DNA of 64,000 bases from Mesorhizobium huakuii (GCF_014189455.1 NZ_CP050296.1:1054001-1118000); one strand, 5' to 3'. Positions 20,209 to 29,441 are shown, counted from the stretch's first letter. Notes: generated from the sequence alone by a model not told the origin. Made by a program: numbers and translations.

Positions 20209-20244
20209 GTGTGCTTTGTACACGTGTCCGTGTGCAATGCACAC
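20209..20244. promoter_or_regulatory. Twin TetR-type operator upstream of tetR-lnt operon
   Basis: Two palindromes of one design occur: GTGTGC-TTT-GTACAC at 20209-20223 (one mismatch) and GTGTGC-AAT-GCACAC at 20230-20244 (perfect). Their centres are 21 bases apart, about two helical turns, so two dimers could sit on the same DNA face. They abut the tetR start codon. Confidence 0.65.
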
Positions 20245-20465
20245 AGGGCTGAAGTCCTGCTGAAAACAAACAGTGCTTAAGGTCAGGAGGCAGTCATGAC
20301 GGAGCGAGCAGGACGGCAACGTCGTGCGATTGGCCGATACTTGGCGCAGAGCCGCCGGCTTCCTAACCCGTTGCTAGGAGTCGGTGACGCACCCGAGTTG
20401 GCGGATTATGTCTGCCGACTGGCGTTCCCACCCCCGATGACGTGGTCACGAAAGCGAACCGCTCC

Positions 20466-20849
20466 TTATGGGGCTTCGTATAGTTCCAGCGGCAATCCAT
20501 CCGGGTCACTGAAAAAGGTAAACCGTTGGTCTGTATATGGGTCGATCCTGATTGGCTCAACGGCAATGCCGGCGGCTTCCAGGCGCATAATGACGGGATC
20601 AAGATTCGCCACGGCAAATGCCAGATGTCTCAGGCGTGTCGCCTCTGGATGGGACGGCCGCATCACTGGTGCAGGGAAGGAGAACAATTCCAGCTGGACG
20701 GACCCTATCCGCAGATCGGCCTTCCATGACTGTCGCTCCTCTCGATAGACCTCCCGGATCAAATCGAGGCCGAGGAGTTCGACGTAGAACCGCCGCGACC
20801 GGTCGTAATCGGTGCAGATGAGCGCGACGTGGTGAATGGCGTTCAGCAT
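20466..20849 (-). CDS. gloA2: VOC metalloprotein, YaeR/GloA2-like glyoxalase family
   Basis: This 127-residue single-domain VOC protein closely follows the YaeR/SMU508 subgroup: HHVALICTDYDRSRRFYVE at the start, EVYREERQSWKADL, RPSHPEATRLRHLAF in the middle, and the C-terminal DPDGLPLELYE. Candidate metal ligands are His6/7, Glu in QLELF, His in LRHLAF and Glu in PLELYE. The subgroup is thought to be a divalent-metal-dependent lyase or hydratase-like enzyme, but its reaction is not settled. It has its own promoter region and no obvious operon partner. Confidence 0.88.
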   Translation of the reverse strand: MLNAIHHVALICTDYDRSRRFYVELLGLDLIREVYREERQSWKADLRIGSVQLELFSFPAPVMRPSHPEATRLRHLAFAVANLDPVIMRLEAAGIAVEPIRIDPYTDQRFTFFSDPDGLPLELYEAP

Positions 20850-21164
20850 ACCAAGAACTCTAGGCCAAGGTGGGATTTGAAGCCAACGTCACCATCGAGT
20901 ACACGGCACTTTGTTGATGTCGCCGTTCGCGAGGGTCGCCTCGTTCATATTCTCGCGTGAGAAGCTCATGCAGGGATAGATTGCCGATGGAGCACAAGGG
21001 CAACTGGACCGCCTGTGGCACGTGCTCACGGTGACGCCTCGACGCCTCTCAACGCTTACAGACACTGCACGGTGACGATCCATGCCGCCGCATTGAGAAA
21101 AGACGCCGTCGATCTTACCCACCGCTTTAGCTAAGGAACCACGAACCAGCGGACGCCCTACAGA
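20850..21164. other. Intergenic region, no gene recognised
   Basis: These 315 bases between the VOC gene start and the LytTR gene stop contain no reading frame with coding character, no tRNA and no clear terminator. They presumably hold the gloA2 promoter near 20850. Confidence 0.5.
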
Positions 21165-22052
21165 TTAGGCAGTGTGGGCACCCGGCCTTTCGATGCGTCT
21201 CTCCAGGCCGTCGAGCAAGTGCCGGTACCGCCGCGATCCCCTGATCTCCGAACCGTCGCTGGTTCGAATGCGCACATCGCCGTCCCCGAGCGGCACGATC
21301 TCGACGATCTTTGCCCGATTGACGATCCAGGAACGGTGCACGCGCACGGCATCGACACCGGCCACCGCCAGTTGCGCCTGTAACGCGGTAAGGCTGATAC
21401 GCGCCAGATGCGTGGTCCCCCGGGCATGCACATCGACATAGTTGGCAGCGGCCCGCGCCCACTCCATCGAGTGCGCGTCGAGCAGGATGGTACGGCCACC
21501 CGACTTCAGCGTCATGCGCTCGGTTTCGCCCTGCCCGCCTTGCCGCGACCGACTGCGATTGAACTCGATGCTGCGCATAAGCGTCAGCATCAAAAGGATC
21601 GTGGCGTAGGTCAGGACATCCTTGCGGTATTCATAGGCAAGGTCGCTCAGCGGCGCGTGGAAGAAATTGTAGCTCTGCCCCAGCAGAGCGGCGAAGACGG
21701 CCTTGCGCAGCAAGACCATGCCGGTGACGTGCAGGACTGAAAAAACGATGCTGCCGGCAATGTGAGCAACAAGCGCGCGCGGCAGGCCCTGCACAGCGAG
21801 CGGAAAGCGCCGTTCCCACAATGCCGCCAGCGGCACCAGCGCCATGATCACAAGGACGCTCGAATATTCCAGGATCCAGGGAATGCGTGTATCCAGCGCC
21901 CGCCCGTCGCGGACGGCATCGGCATTCAGCGTCGACGCATTGACGAAGGCGATGACAGCCAGAAAGGCGACGGCCCCGAGCAGCACCCGCAGCAGGATGC
22001 GGCGTTCGAGATCGGTCGGCTTTACGGCTGGCTCCAGCATGGCAGCGATCAT
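21165..22052 (-). CDS. LytTR-domain transcriptional regulator with membrane N-terminus
   Basis: This 295-residue protein has four hydrophobic helices in the first 170 residues (for example VLLGAVAFLAVIAFVNA and ILLMLTLMRS) and a C-terminal LytTR DNA-binding domain (ILLDAHSMEWARAAANYVDV, VRVHRSWIVNRAKI, SRRYRHLL). It resembles membrane-anchored LytTR regulators that sense without a kinase. The start is ATG 22052 or 22040; neither has a strong SD. It is divergent from the exported flavoprotein at 22240, a likely target. Confidence 0.88.
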   Translation of the reverse strand: MIAAMLEPAVKPTDLERRILLRVLLGAVAFLAVIAFVNASTLNADAVRDGRALDTRIPWILEYSSVLVIMALVPLAALWERRFPLAVQGLPRALVAHIAGSIVFSVLHVTGMVLLRKAVFAALLGQSYNFFHAPLSDLAYEYRKDVLTYATILLMLTLMRSIEFNRSRSRQGGQGETERMTLKSGGRTILLDAHSMEWARAAANYVDVHARGTTHLARISLTALQAQLAVAGVDAVRVHRSWIVNRAKIVEIVPLGDGDVRIRTSDGSEIRGSRRYRHLLDGLERRIERPGAHTA

Positions 22053-22239
22053 GCCCGAGCAACCCGATCGGGGAAAGGAACATGTTACAGCTTTGGTCCC
22101 CGGAGAGCCGCCGCTTGTCCCTCGGCTTTCATTCACTGTCGCCGCTCGTCCCACCGAGCCATGTCTCATCCCAGGATTGTTCCCACCGCAAACCCTCCGT
22201 TGTAGCCATCTGTCCATTGCTGGCGCGAGGTCGACGGAC

Positions 22240-24060
22240 ATGGACAGGCGAGATTTCCTGCAGATGATGGTGGCGACAGCTCCCGTCGCAGTCGTTGGAT
22301 GGAATGACAGTTTCGCAGGTGCCGCCGAAAGCCTGCCAACGCCCCGCATCCGGCCTGGCAATGCCGGTTGGCCCTCACAAACGGCTTGGGAACAGCTCAA
22401 ACAGGCGGTCGGCGGCCGACTGATCAAGCTGAAATCGCCTTTGACCGCTTGCATCCAAGCGCCCGACAGCGCGGATTGCACCGAACTCTGGAAGAACCTC
22501 GGAAACCCTTTCTTCCTCGGCGACGACCCGGCTCTCACCCAGACCCTCGGCTGGGTTGGCGCATGGACTTCTCAACCCAGCGCCTATGCCGTCTCCGCGC
22601 ATTCGACCGAAGATGTCGTGGCGGCTGTCAATTTCGCCCGTGACCACAATCTGCGCCTGGTGATCAAGGGTGGTGGCCACAGCTATCAGGGAACGTCCAA
22701 CGCGGCGGAGTCGCTGCTGATCTGGACCCGCCACATGGATGCCGTGATCACCCATGACGGCTTCGTGCCGTCGGGTTGCGAAGGTCGGCAGCAGCCTGTC
22801 CGCGCCGTCTCAGTCGGAGCGGGTGTGTTGTGGGGCAAGGCCTACAACGAGGTCACCACCAAGGCGGGCCGCTATGTGCAAGGCGGCGGCTGCCTGACGG
22901 TCGGCGTCGCCGGCCTGATCCAGAGCGGCGGCTTCGGCAGTTTCTCCAAGACCTATGGGCTTGCGGCGGCGAGCCTGCTGGAAGCCGAAGTCGTGACCGC
23001 CGACGGTGAAGTGAGGATCGCCAATGCCTGCACCAACGCCGAGTTGTTCTGGGCGCTCAAGGGTGGCGGTGGCGGCAGCTTCGGCGTGGTGACGAGGCTG
23101 ACCTTGCGTACACACGCGTTGCCGGGATTCTTCGGTGCCGTTGCGATGACGATCCAGGCCGGCTCGGATGATGCCTACAAGACACTGATCGCGCGTATCC
23201 TGGAATTCTACACCACCGCGCTGCTCAGTCCGCACTGGGGCGAGCAGATCGTCTTGCGCCCCGGCAATTTGCTTGCCATCAACATGCTGTTTCAGGGCAT
23301 CGATCAGCAACAGGCCGAACTCACGTGGCGGCCCTTTCTTGATTGGCTGGACGCGGGCAATCAGGATTTCCAGCTATCGGCTGATCCTTTTTTCATCTCG
23401 GCCCCGGCGCGACATTTCTGGGATCCGCGTTTCCTGGAGAAGGTTCCCGGCATCGTTTTGTTCGACGCCCGCCCCGGCGCCTCGGCCGACAACATGTTCT
23501 GGGCCGCCAATCTGGAAGAGGCAGGCCAGGTGCTGCATGGCTATCAGTCAGCCTGGTTGCCCGCCTCGCTTCTCGAGCGGGACCGCCGCGAGGCGCTGGC
23601 CGGGATGCTGTTTGCGGCAAGCCGCCACTGGTGCATCTCGCTACACATGAACAAGGGACTCGCCGGTGCACCGGCTGAAGTCGTCGAACAGGCGCGCGAT
23701 ACCGCCATCAATCCGGCAGCGCTGGAAGCCTTTGCGCTTTTGATCAGTGCTGCCGCAGGGCCGCCCGCCTATCCTGGCATCCCCGGCCACGAGCCTGGCG
23801 CCGCTAAGGCGGATCGGGATGTCGAAGCCATCGGCAGGGCGATGAGCGAGGTTCGGCGCCTAGTTCCAAATCCCGGCTCTTATGTAGCCGAAAGTGACTT
23901 TTTCGAAGAGCGCTGGCAGGATGCGTTCTGGGGAGCGAACTATCCGCGGTTGCTTGCGGCGAAAGAGCGCTACGATCCGGACGGCCTTTTCATCAATCAT
24001 CACGGTGTCGGCAGCGAGGGCTGGAGTGCCGACGGTTTTACGAGGTTGGCTGGACGCTGA
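22240..24060 (+). CDS. Tat-exported FAD-linked oxidase with BBE domain
   Basis: This 606-residue oxidoreductase has a PCMH-type FAD-binding domain and a C-terminal berberine-bridge (BBE) segment (NYPRLLAAKERYDPDGLFIN). The N-terminus MDRRDFLQMMVATAP is a short Tat-type signal, implying a periplasmic enzyme. A His in KGGGHSYQG and a Cys in QGGGCLTVGVAGL sit where BBE-like enzymes attach FAD by two covalent bonds. Such enzymes oxidise alcohols, sugars or alkaloid-like compounds using oxygen. It is long for the family, with an insertion before the BBE segment. It may be controlled by the divergent LytTR regulator. Confidence 0.9.
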   Translation: MDRRDFLQMMVATAPVAVVGWNDSFAGAAESLPTPRIRPGNAGWPSQTAWEQLKQAVGGRLIKLKSPLTACIQAPDSADCTELWKNLGNPFFLGDDPALTQTLGWVGAWTSQPSAYAVSAHSTEDVVAAVNFARDHNLRLVIKGGGHSYQGTSNAAESLLIWTRHMDAVITHDGFVPSGCEGRQQPVRAVSVGAGVLWGKAYNEVTTKAGRYVQGGGCLTVGVAGLIQSGGFGSFSKTYGLAAASLLEAEVVTADGEVRIANACTNAELFWALKGGGGGSFGVVTRLTLRTHALPGFFGAVAMTIQAGSDDAYKTLIARILEFYTTALLSPHWGEQIVLRPGNLLAINMLFQGIDQQQAELTWRPFLDWLDAGNQDFQLSADPFFISAPARHFWDPRFLEKVPGIVLFDARPGASADNMFWAANLEEAGQVLHGYQSAWLPASLLERDRREALAGMLFAASRHWCISLHMNKGLAGAPAEVVEQARDTAINPAALEAFALLISAAAGPPAYPGIPGHEPGAAKADRDVEAIGRAMSEVRRLVPNPGSYVAESDFFEERWQDAFWGANYPRLLAAKERYDPDGLFINHHGVGSEGWSADGFTRLAGR

Positions 24061-24186
24061 ACACGCCCGAGACGGAGAAAATTGACGACCGGCCCAAAAC
24101 CATCCCACGCAAAAAGGCAGAGGCTTACCCGACAACGCTCAATTCAAACTCAAAGAACTTCAGCGTAAGGTACTGATTTGCAAAAG

Positions 24187-24203
24187 GTTGGTGGGCCCGG
24201 AGG
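24187..24203. repeat. Putative attachment-site repeat, left copy (tRNA-Ile2 3' end)
   Basis: GTTGGTGGGCCCGGAGG is identical to 34378-34394, of which all but the first two bases belong to the 3' end of the tRNA-Ile2 gene. Integrating elements leave exactly this kind of direct repeat. The rest of the tRNA is absent here. Confidence 0.65.
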
Positions 24204-24218
24204 CCGCATTAAAATCGT

Positions 24219-24285
24219 TGATTTTGTTGAGTTTTTCGTGGACCAAAATCAGAAATCTTTCCGTATCGTTCCGCATGGTCCCGTG
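24219..24285. repeat. Diverged direct repeat, copy 1
   Basis: About 66 bases resemble 27300-27365. Shared blocks include GTTTTTCGTGG, CCAAAATCAGAA and CCGTATCGTTCCG. It lies just inside the left att-like repeat, while copy 2 follows the MFS gene, so the two copies bracket the flavoprotein-MFS pair. Confidence 0.6.
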
Positions 24286-24617
24286 ACGCCATACAGTCGA
24301 CTTTAGCTAACCTCATTTGCGAACGGTCGGAGTCATGCTCCAGAATGGCCGCAGTGGGCCGGAAGCGGGCAGTACGCTCCGCTATGACTTGGAGAGAAAG
24401 CTGACCTCTGCATACAACGTGGCGCAGTGCTCCTTGAACCAGTGGCAAGCATTGGCTTTTCGTTAAGAATGGAAACGGGCGCTCCGGCTGGATCGTTACG
24501 CGCCGGCGAGAACGCCAAGCCTGTCCAGAGCAGGTGCAAGCAGCTAAAAATTTCGCTTTTGCAGAAGGCTGCGTCCCTGTGAGATCATAGTCCTTACCGG
24601 AACCGGGGGCGATATCG

Positions 24618-26012
24618 ATGGAGATTCCACGACAGACCGAAGCGTTATCGGGCCGATCCCATTCTCGGAGCACGCCGATCGAACAGCTCCGGCAAGGATT
24701 ACAGGGCGAACTGGTGTTGCCGACAGACGATGCCTACGACCAGGCGCGCGGGGTCTGGAACGGGGCGATCGACAAACGCCCTGCTGCAATTGTCTTTTGC
24801 GCCGATCCCGATGACGTCGTCCATGCCGTGACCTATGCCAGGTCACAAGGCTTTGTCGTGGCAGTTCGCAGCGGCGGCCACAACGTCGCCGGTCTGTCCG
24901 TCTGCGACGATGGGATGGTGATCGATCTATCCCGCATGAAGAAGATCGCAGTCGATCCCGAGCGCCGCATCGCCAAGGCCGAAGCTGGTCTGACCCTCGC
25001 CGAGTTCGACGCAGCCACACAGGCGCACGGGCTTGCAACGACCATGGGGGTCAACGGCGACACCGGTATTGCCGGCCTCACGCTCGGTGGTGGCTTCGGC
25101 AAGCTCGGGCGCAAGCACGGTCTGAGCTGCGATAATTTGATCGCGGCCGAAATTGTCACGGCCGACGGACAGCTTTTGCGAACAGACGCCCGCCAGCATC
25201 CCGAACTGTTTTGGGCCCTGCACGGCGGCGGCGGCAATTTCGGGGTGGTGACGACGTTCGAATACCGGCTGCATCCTGTCGGCCCGAACCTTCTCGTGGG
25301 CTCGGTGCTTCACGCCTACGATCGGGCGCCGGAGGCCATGCGGTTTTACGACAAATTCTCCCGCGACGCCCCGGACGAACTGAGCGTCGACGCCGCGCTC
25401 GTCACACTGCCCTCGGGCGACCGTGCCTTCAGCATCTCGGCATGCTATGTCGGGTCACCCGAAGCGGGCGAACCCGCAATCGCACCGCTGATGAAATTCG
25501 GATCCCCCATCGAAAGCCGCCTTCGGGCCGTTCCTTATCTTGAGATTCAATCGGCGGGCGATAGCCTCTTTCCACGCGGACGGCGTTATTACTGGAAGGC
25601 ACAGTTCCTGCGTGAGATCGGCGATGGCGCGATCGAGGCGCTGCTCGATAGCTACGCGAGAGCTCCCAATCACTCGTCCCTGCTGGTTTTCCAGCAGGTC
25701 GGCGGAGCGATCGCTCGTGTGCCGGCATCCCACTCGCCCTACGCCAATCGGGATGCGGCCTTCGACTGCTTCCCGATCGCCATTTGGGACGATCCAGCCG
25801 GTGACGAGGCAAACATGCGCTGGGCGCGCGACCTGTGGAATGCGGTCAGACCATTTTCAACCGGCGGCGTTTATGCCAACAATCTCGGTGATGAGGGTGA
25901 CGAGCGCGTGCGTGATGCCTACGGCGCTAATTATGCGCGCCTCGCCGCCATCAAGAAGCAATACGACCCGACCAATTTCTTTCGATTGAATCAGAATATC
26001 AGGCCTGGATAA
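24618..26012 (+). CDS. FAD-binding oxidoreductase (BBE family)
   Basis: This 464-residue cytoplasmic flavoprotein, with no signal peptide, has a PCMH FAD-binding domain. It includes RSGGHNVAGLS with the His used for covalent FAD, VNGDTGIAGLTLGGGFGKLG, and HGGGGNFGVVT. The C-terminal BBE segment is NYARLAAIKKQYDPTNFFRL. The second FAD-linking Cys seen in the paralog at 22240 is absent (GDTG), so only single attachment is expected. An MFS carrier follows 22 bases downstream, suggesting import or export of its substrate. It is the first gene inside the putative tRNA-bounded island. Confidence 0.9.
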   Translation: MEIPRQTEALSGRSHSRSTPIEQLRQGLQGELVLPTDDAYDQARGVWNGAIDKRPAAIVFCADPDDVVHAVTYARSQGFVVAVRSGGHNVAGLSVCDDGMVIDLSRMKKIAVDPERRIAKAEAGLTLAEFDAATQAHGLATTMGVNGDTGIAGLTLGGGFGKLGRKHGLSCDNLIAAEIVTADGQLLRTDARQHPELFWALHGGGGNFGVVTTFEYRLHPVGPNLLVGSVLHAYDRAPEAMRFYDKFSRDAPDELSVDAALVTLPSGDRAFSISACYVGSPEAGEPAIAPLMKFGSPIESRLRAVPYLEIQSAGDSLFPRGRRYYWKAQFLREIGDGAIEALLDSYARAPNHSSLLVFQQVGGAIARVPASHSPYANRDAAFDCFPIAIWDDPAGDEANMRWARDLWNAVRPFSTGGVYANNLGDEGDERVRDAYGANYARLAAIKKQYDPTNFFRLNQNIRPG

Positions 26013-26034
26013 TTCGAAAATCCGTGGGGGAACC

Positions 26035-27220
26035 GTGCGCAGTCGCTGGACGATCCTTGTTGTCCTGTTTGTCGCCCGCGCCGCAATGGCGTTTCAGTTT
26101 CAGAGCGTCGGCGCCGTCGCGCCTCTTATCAGCGATAGCGTCGGTGCGAGCCTGGCCGACATCGGCATTTTAATCGGCCTCTATCTTGCACCGGGAGTCG
26201 CGTTGGCCCTGCCTGGCGCGACCATCGGCCAGCGCTATGGCGACAAGGCGACCGTTCTCGCCGGGCTCCTAATGATGCTGGTGGGTGAAATGCTGATGGC
26301 GGCATCGCCGTTGTGGAGCCTGCAGGTCGGCGGCCGTTTGATAAGCGGCACTGGCGGCGTACTCCTGAACGTCCTGATGACCAAGATGGTCGCCGACTGG
26401 TTTGCCGGCCGGGAAATCGCAACCGCCATGGCCATCTACATCAACTCGTGGCCAGCGGGCATCGCCGTTGCTCTCGTGGTGCTGCCGGCAATCGGAACGA
26501 CATTCGGGGTGACCGCCGTGGGCGTTGCCGTTTCGGTCCTGGTCATCGCCGGCATCGGCCTGATGACCTTCATCTATCGCACCCCGGAGGTATCGCCCGC
26601 CAGTGGCATCGAACGCTCTGGCATTTCGGCGGCGACAACCTATGCCCTCATCGCCGCCGGCCTGATCTGGTGCCTCTACAATGTCGGCTTCGCAATGGTC
26701 TTCAGCTTCGGTCCGTCGATGCTCGTCGAGCGCGGGTGGTCAAACGCCGCGGCGGGATCGACGATCAGCGTCGTGCTTTGGCTGGCGACCCTTTCGGTCC
26801 CCCCTGGGTGGCTTCCTGGCCGATCGCACCAAACGCGGCGGCGCGGTTCTAGCCATGGGCTGTTCAGGCTTTGCATTCCTGGTGCTGCTTCTGTCGCGAA
26901 ACGGACCGGCGCTGCCCCTCGTCATTGCCATGGGGATCGTGTGCGGCTTGCCTGCCGGCGCGATTGTGAGCTTGCCCACACGGGTGCTCGAGCAGAAGAC
27001 GCGATCGATCGGGATGGGAGTGTTCTACACCGTCTATTATGCCGGCATGCTGGCTGCGCCGGTGATCGGCGGCAAACTTGCAACCTGGGCCGGCACCCGC
27101 GCCGCCGCGCTCGAATTCGGCGCTGCCGCACTCCTCCTTTGCCCTCTGCTTCTTTGGTCATTCCACCGGATCAGCCACGTCCCACAGCCGGTGGTGGTTC
27201 CATCCAGGTCAGGCGGCTAG
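26035..27220 (+). CDS. MFS transporter (one frameshift)
   Basis: This protein, 394 residues when restored, has twelve hydrophobic helices of the CynX/NimT-like MFS type. The N-terminal half ends around LATLSVP and the C-terminal half resumes with GGFLADRTKRGG, a typical MFS loop. The break is a six-C run at 26799-26804 in which one C is extra. The start is GTG 26035. It is co-directional with the flavoprotein, 22 bases apart, and probably moves its substrate or product across the inner membrane. Confidence 0.85.
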
Positions 27221-27299
27221 TTGCACTGAGACCGCTGCTACGCTCGATGACGGGAACGGTGACGTTCGCAGGACGATGCGAGAGCTGCAGGATTAGCTT

Positions 27300-27365
27300 T
27301 GATTTTATTGGGTTTTTCGTGGGCCAAAATCAGAATTCTCCCGTATCGTTCCGTGTGGTTCCGCT
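27300..27365. repeat. Diverged direct repeat, copy 2
   Basis: Matches 24219-24285 with about nine differences, all substitutions apart from one gap. It lies 80 bases after the MFS stop. See copy 1 for the shared blocks. Confidence 0.6.
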
Positions 27366-27429
27366 GTCGACCTCGTCCAGTCCAATTTCACTGGCCTATA
27401 CGCGCCCTAGAGAAGTCCTGAACTGAAAG

Positions 27430-27729
27430 TCAGGGACTGCGCCCAGAAACGGACAGCTTTTGATCAGCCCCGGCCAATGGCGAAAAATCGGATCTGGCCA
27501 GCACCCCAGCTATCCTGGCAAAGCTGACAAATGCCTGTCGCGCCTGTTCGGTTGTCATCTGCCCGGCGATTGCGGCGTTGCAGCTCCTCACCGCGCAGCT
27601 GTATACCGGTCCCCGACGGGCCTTCGGCCATTGATTCAAGAACACGAGCGCCTCCCGCACCGATCTGATGTCGTGTCTCACGTCACTGATCTTAACCTGC
27701 ACGGGGGCAAGGAAAGCCAGACTGGTCAT
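27430..27729 (-). CDS. DUF982 domain protein
   Basis: This 99-residue small cytoplasmic protein of the rhizobial DUF982 family has recognisable landmarks: FLAPVQV at the start, SVREALVFLNQWPKARRGPVY, then a Cys/Ala-rich helix (SCNAAIAG) and ARQAFVSFARIAGVLA. No biochemical function is established. The SD GGGAGG precedes ATG 27729. It lies downstream of two Hsp20 genes on the same strand and is one of four DUF982 genes in the island. Confidence 0.85.
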   Translation of the reverse strand: MTSLAFLAPVQVKISDVRHDIRSVREALVFLNQWPKARRGPVYSCAVRSCNAAIAGQMTTEQARQAFVSFARIAGVLARSDFSPLAGADQKLSVSGRSP

Positions 27730-27860
27730 TTGTTACCTCCCTGGGGTTGCAAGGTTGATTCAGCATCCCATGACGGCTCTTTCGTTTGATGCTGTTGGAC
27801 GACCATCCTCGCCATCTGCGAGGACCGGGGCTCATCGAGCCCCGGCCTCCTTCGCGACCG

Positions 27861-28369
27861 TCATTTGTTGCCGTTGATTGCAATGCGCTTGGCGTTTGCC
27901 TGCGCCTTTTGGTCTTTGGCAGGGTCACGGTGAGCACACCATTCTTGAACGCGGCCGCGACCTTGTCGTCTTCAACCTCACGGCCGAGACTGAAGCGCCG
28001 CTCAAAGCGCCCATAATAGCGTTCGCTGAACTGGCGATCCTTGTCCTCGGTCTCTGCCTTCTTCTCGCCGCGAAGCGTCAGGACACCATCATCCAGCATG
28101 ACCTCGATGTCATTCTCATCGAGGCCCGGGATTTCGGCCGTCACCCGGATTTCCTTATCGGTTTCCGAGAACTCCACGCTTGGCCAAGTGCCGTTGAGAG
28201 GGGGCACGCGGCCCAGAACCGAAGGCGTCTCAAAACCGCGGAACACCTCGTCGAATAGCCGGTTGACGTTGCGGTGCAACGACAGGAACGGATCCATGTC
28301 GTCACTGCGATAAATGCTCGGTGCCTGGCTGCCGCCACGGCTCCAGGGAATCAAGTCACGTACGCTCAT
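27861..28369 (-). CDS. Hsp20/alpha-crystallin small heat shock protein (frameshift near 3' end)
   Basis: This holdase chaperone, about 169 residues when restored, binds unfolding proteins in the cytoplasm. The alpha-crystallin domain spans about residues 60-160 (WPSVEFSETDKEIRVTAEIP, GVLTLRGEKK, FERRFSLG, KNGVLTVTLPK). As written, the frame runs past the conserved end into nonsense. One extra A in the run complementary to 27907-27910 restores KTKKAQANAKRIAING and a stop at 27861. ATG 28369 follows AAGGACAA. It lies 85 bases after the second Hsp20, so the two probably form one heat-inducible unit. Confidence 0.9.
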
Positions 28370-28454
28370 TTGTCCTTCTCCTTTCCGTGTTCTTGGGTCG
28401 CACCCGGACCCCCGCCCACGACAGGACGGGGTGTTGGGCGCGGGCCGACAAAGA

Positions 28455-28922
28455 TCAGGCAGCCGCGCTTTCAATGCGCTTGGACGCCGCCTTCTTGTCG
28501 GTCTCGACATTAATCGCGATGCGGCGCGGCTTCATCTCCTCGGGAATTTCCTTCTTGAGGTCGATGATCAGCAGACCGTTTTCGAGCTTTGCCCCGATAA
28601 TGGTCACATGATCGGCTAGTTCGAAGCGGCGCGCGAACGACCTCAACGCCAAGCCATGATGGAGGTACTGAACCTCGTCGTTCTCTGTCTTGGCGCCCTC
28701 GATCACGAGCATATTTGGCTCCTGCGTGATCGTAAGCTCATCTTCACCGAAACCGGCGACCGCGAGGACAATGCGGTAGGTGTCTTCGCCGAGCTTGGCG
28801 ATATCGTAGGGCGGCCAGTTGTCCGCGTTCTGTGGTGGGCTGGCGTTTTCGAGCAGGTTGAAGATGCGGTCAAAGCCGATGCTCGACCGATAGAAGGGGG
28901 AAAAGTCCAGGTTCGTTCTCAT
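28455..28922 (-). CDS. Hsp20 family small heat shock protein, IbpA-like
   Basis: This 155-residue class A small heat shock protein (IbpA/HspA type) starts MRTNLDFSPFYRSSIGFDRI. The alpha-crystallin domain has NWPPYDIAKLGEDTYRIVLA, LHHGLALRSFARRFELA and ENGLLIIDLKKEIPEEMKPR, the last with the IXI-like PRRIAI tail. ATG 28922 has a strong SD (AAGGAGGATG). It is expected to assemble into oligomers that hold aggregating proteins for refolding, consistent with groESL 2.5 kb away. Confidence 0.93.
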   Translation of the reverse strand: MRTNLDFSPFYRSSIGFDRIFNLLENASPPQNADNWPPYDIAKLGEDTYRIVLAVAGFGEDELTITQEPNMLVIEGAKTENDEVQYLHHGLALRSFARRFELADHVTIIGAKLENGLLIIDLKKEIPEEMKPRRIAINVETDKKAASKRIESAAA

Positions 28923-29150
28923 AACTACATCCTCCTTGGAGCAACATAGATACGAGGGAACGCCAAGAAGCCTGGCGCTCCCTGACACGTCGGCCCCTTG
29001 CGAGGCGACCGACAAAGATGAATTGGGAATCGATTTCCGCAGCGTCAAGAGGGACCGCCAAGGCAGTTTCGCGACACCTTCGAATGGCTGGTGGCAAGCG
29101 CTCCATCGAATACCCATCTGCTTCGCTGGTATTTCGAACGGAGGAAAAGC

Positions 29151-29408
29151 ATGCCCATGACACGCCAAGACGTTGTCTCGGTCCTCGGACCCGTGGACAA
29201 CGCGACGATTGCGGAAATCATCGCGTCCGGTGCCTCGCTTGAGGAGTTGAGAGAGGCATGGGCCTGGGCCTTTGGTGATGAGGCGTTGATGAGCCAGGGA
29301 CGACCGTTGCCGGGAACACGGGTGGCAGCGCTAATCGACCTGATCGAGCCCGACGACGAAGCCGACCTGGTGGATCCGGCCCAAAGGGGCCCGGGCGCCG
29401 GCTATTGA
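29151..29408 (+). CDS. Small conserved hypothetical protein, 85 aa
   Basis: This is an 85-residue acidic soluble protein (VVSVLGPVDNATIAEIIASG, then LEELREAWAWAFGDEAL, ending DEADLVDPAQRGPGAGY). GGAGGAAAAGC just before ATG 29151 gives a good SD. I do not recognise a named domain; similar short proteins accompany stress genes in rhizobia as far as I recall. Its 3' end is repeated at 30154, as described under that repeat. It is divergent from the IbpA-like gene. Confidence 0.7.
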   Translation: MPMTRQDVVSVLGPVDNATIAEIIASGASLEELREAWAWAFGDEALMSQGRPLPGTRVAALIDLIEPDDEADLVDPAQRGPGAGY

Positions 29409-29441
29409 ATGGTGAAGATGCCGTCTACGGCTTCCATTCAG
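29394..29441. repeat. Direct repeat flanking a DUF982 gene, copy 1
   Basis: About 45 bases beginning GGCGCCGGCTATTGAAT recur at 30154-30200 with one mismatch in the first 38 bases. The copy covers the 3' end of the 85-aa gene and a remnant of the 3' end of usg. Confidence 0.8.

Larger units (their letters stand above)
24061..24617. other. Intergenic region with tRNA-derived repeat and a dispersed repeat
   Basis: This 557-base gap holds a 17-bp copy of the tRNA-Ile2 3' end (24187-24203) and, immediately after, copy 1 of a diverged repeat of about 66 bases (24219-24285). The rest (24300-24600) shows no coding sequence; the reverse frame there lacks recognisable domains. It marks the left edge of the proposed island. 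Confidence 0.6.

Noticed and set aside
20296..20748. Forward frame overlapping the VOC gene
   Set aside because: It is antisense to a strongly conserved YaeR-like protein and has no domain.
24209..24673. Reverse frame next to the left att-like repeat, considered as an integrase tail
   Set aside because: It has none of the tyrosine recombinase motifs (R, HxxR, Y) and reads through non-coding repeat sequence.
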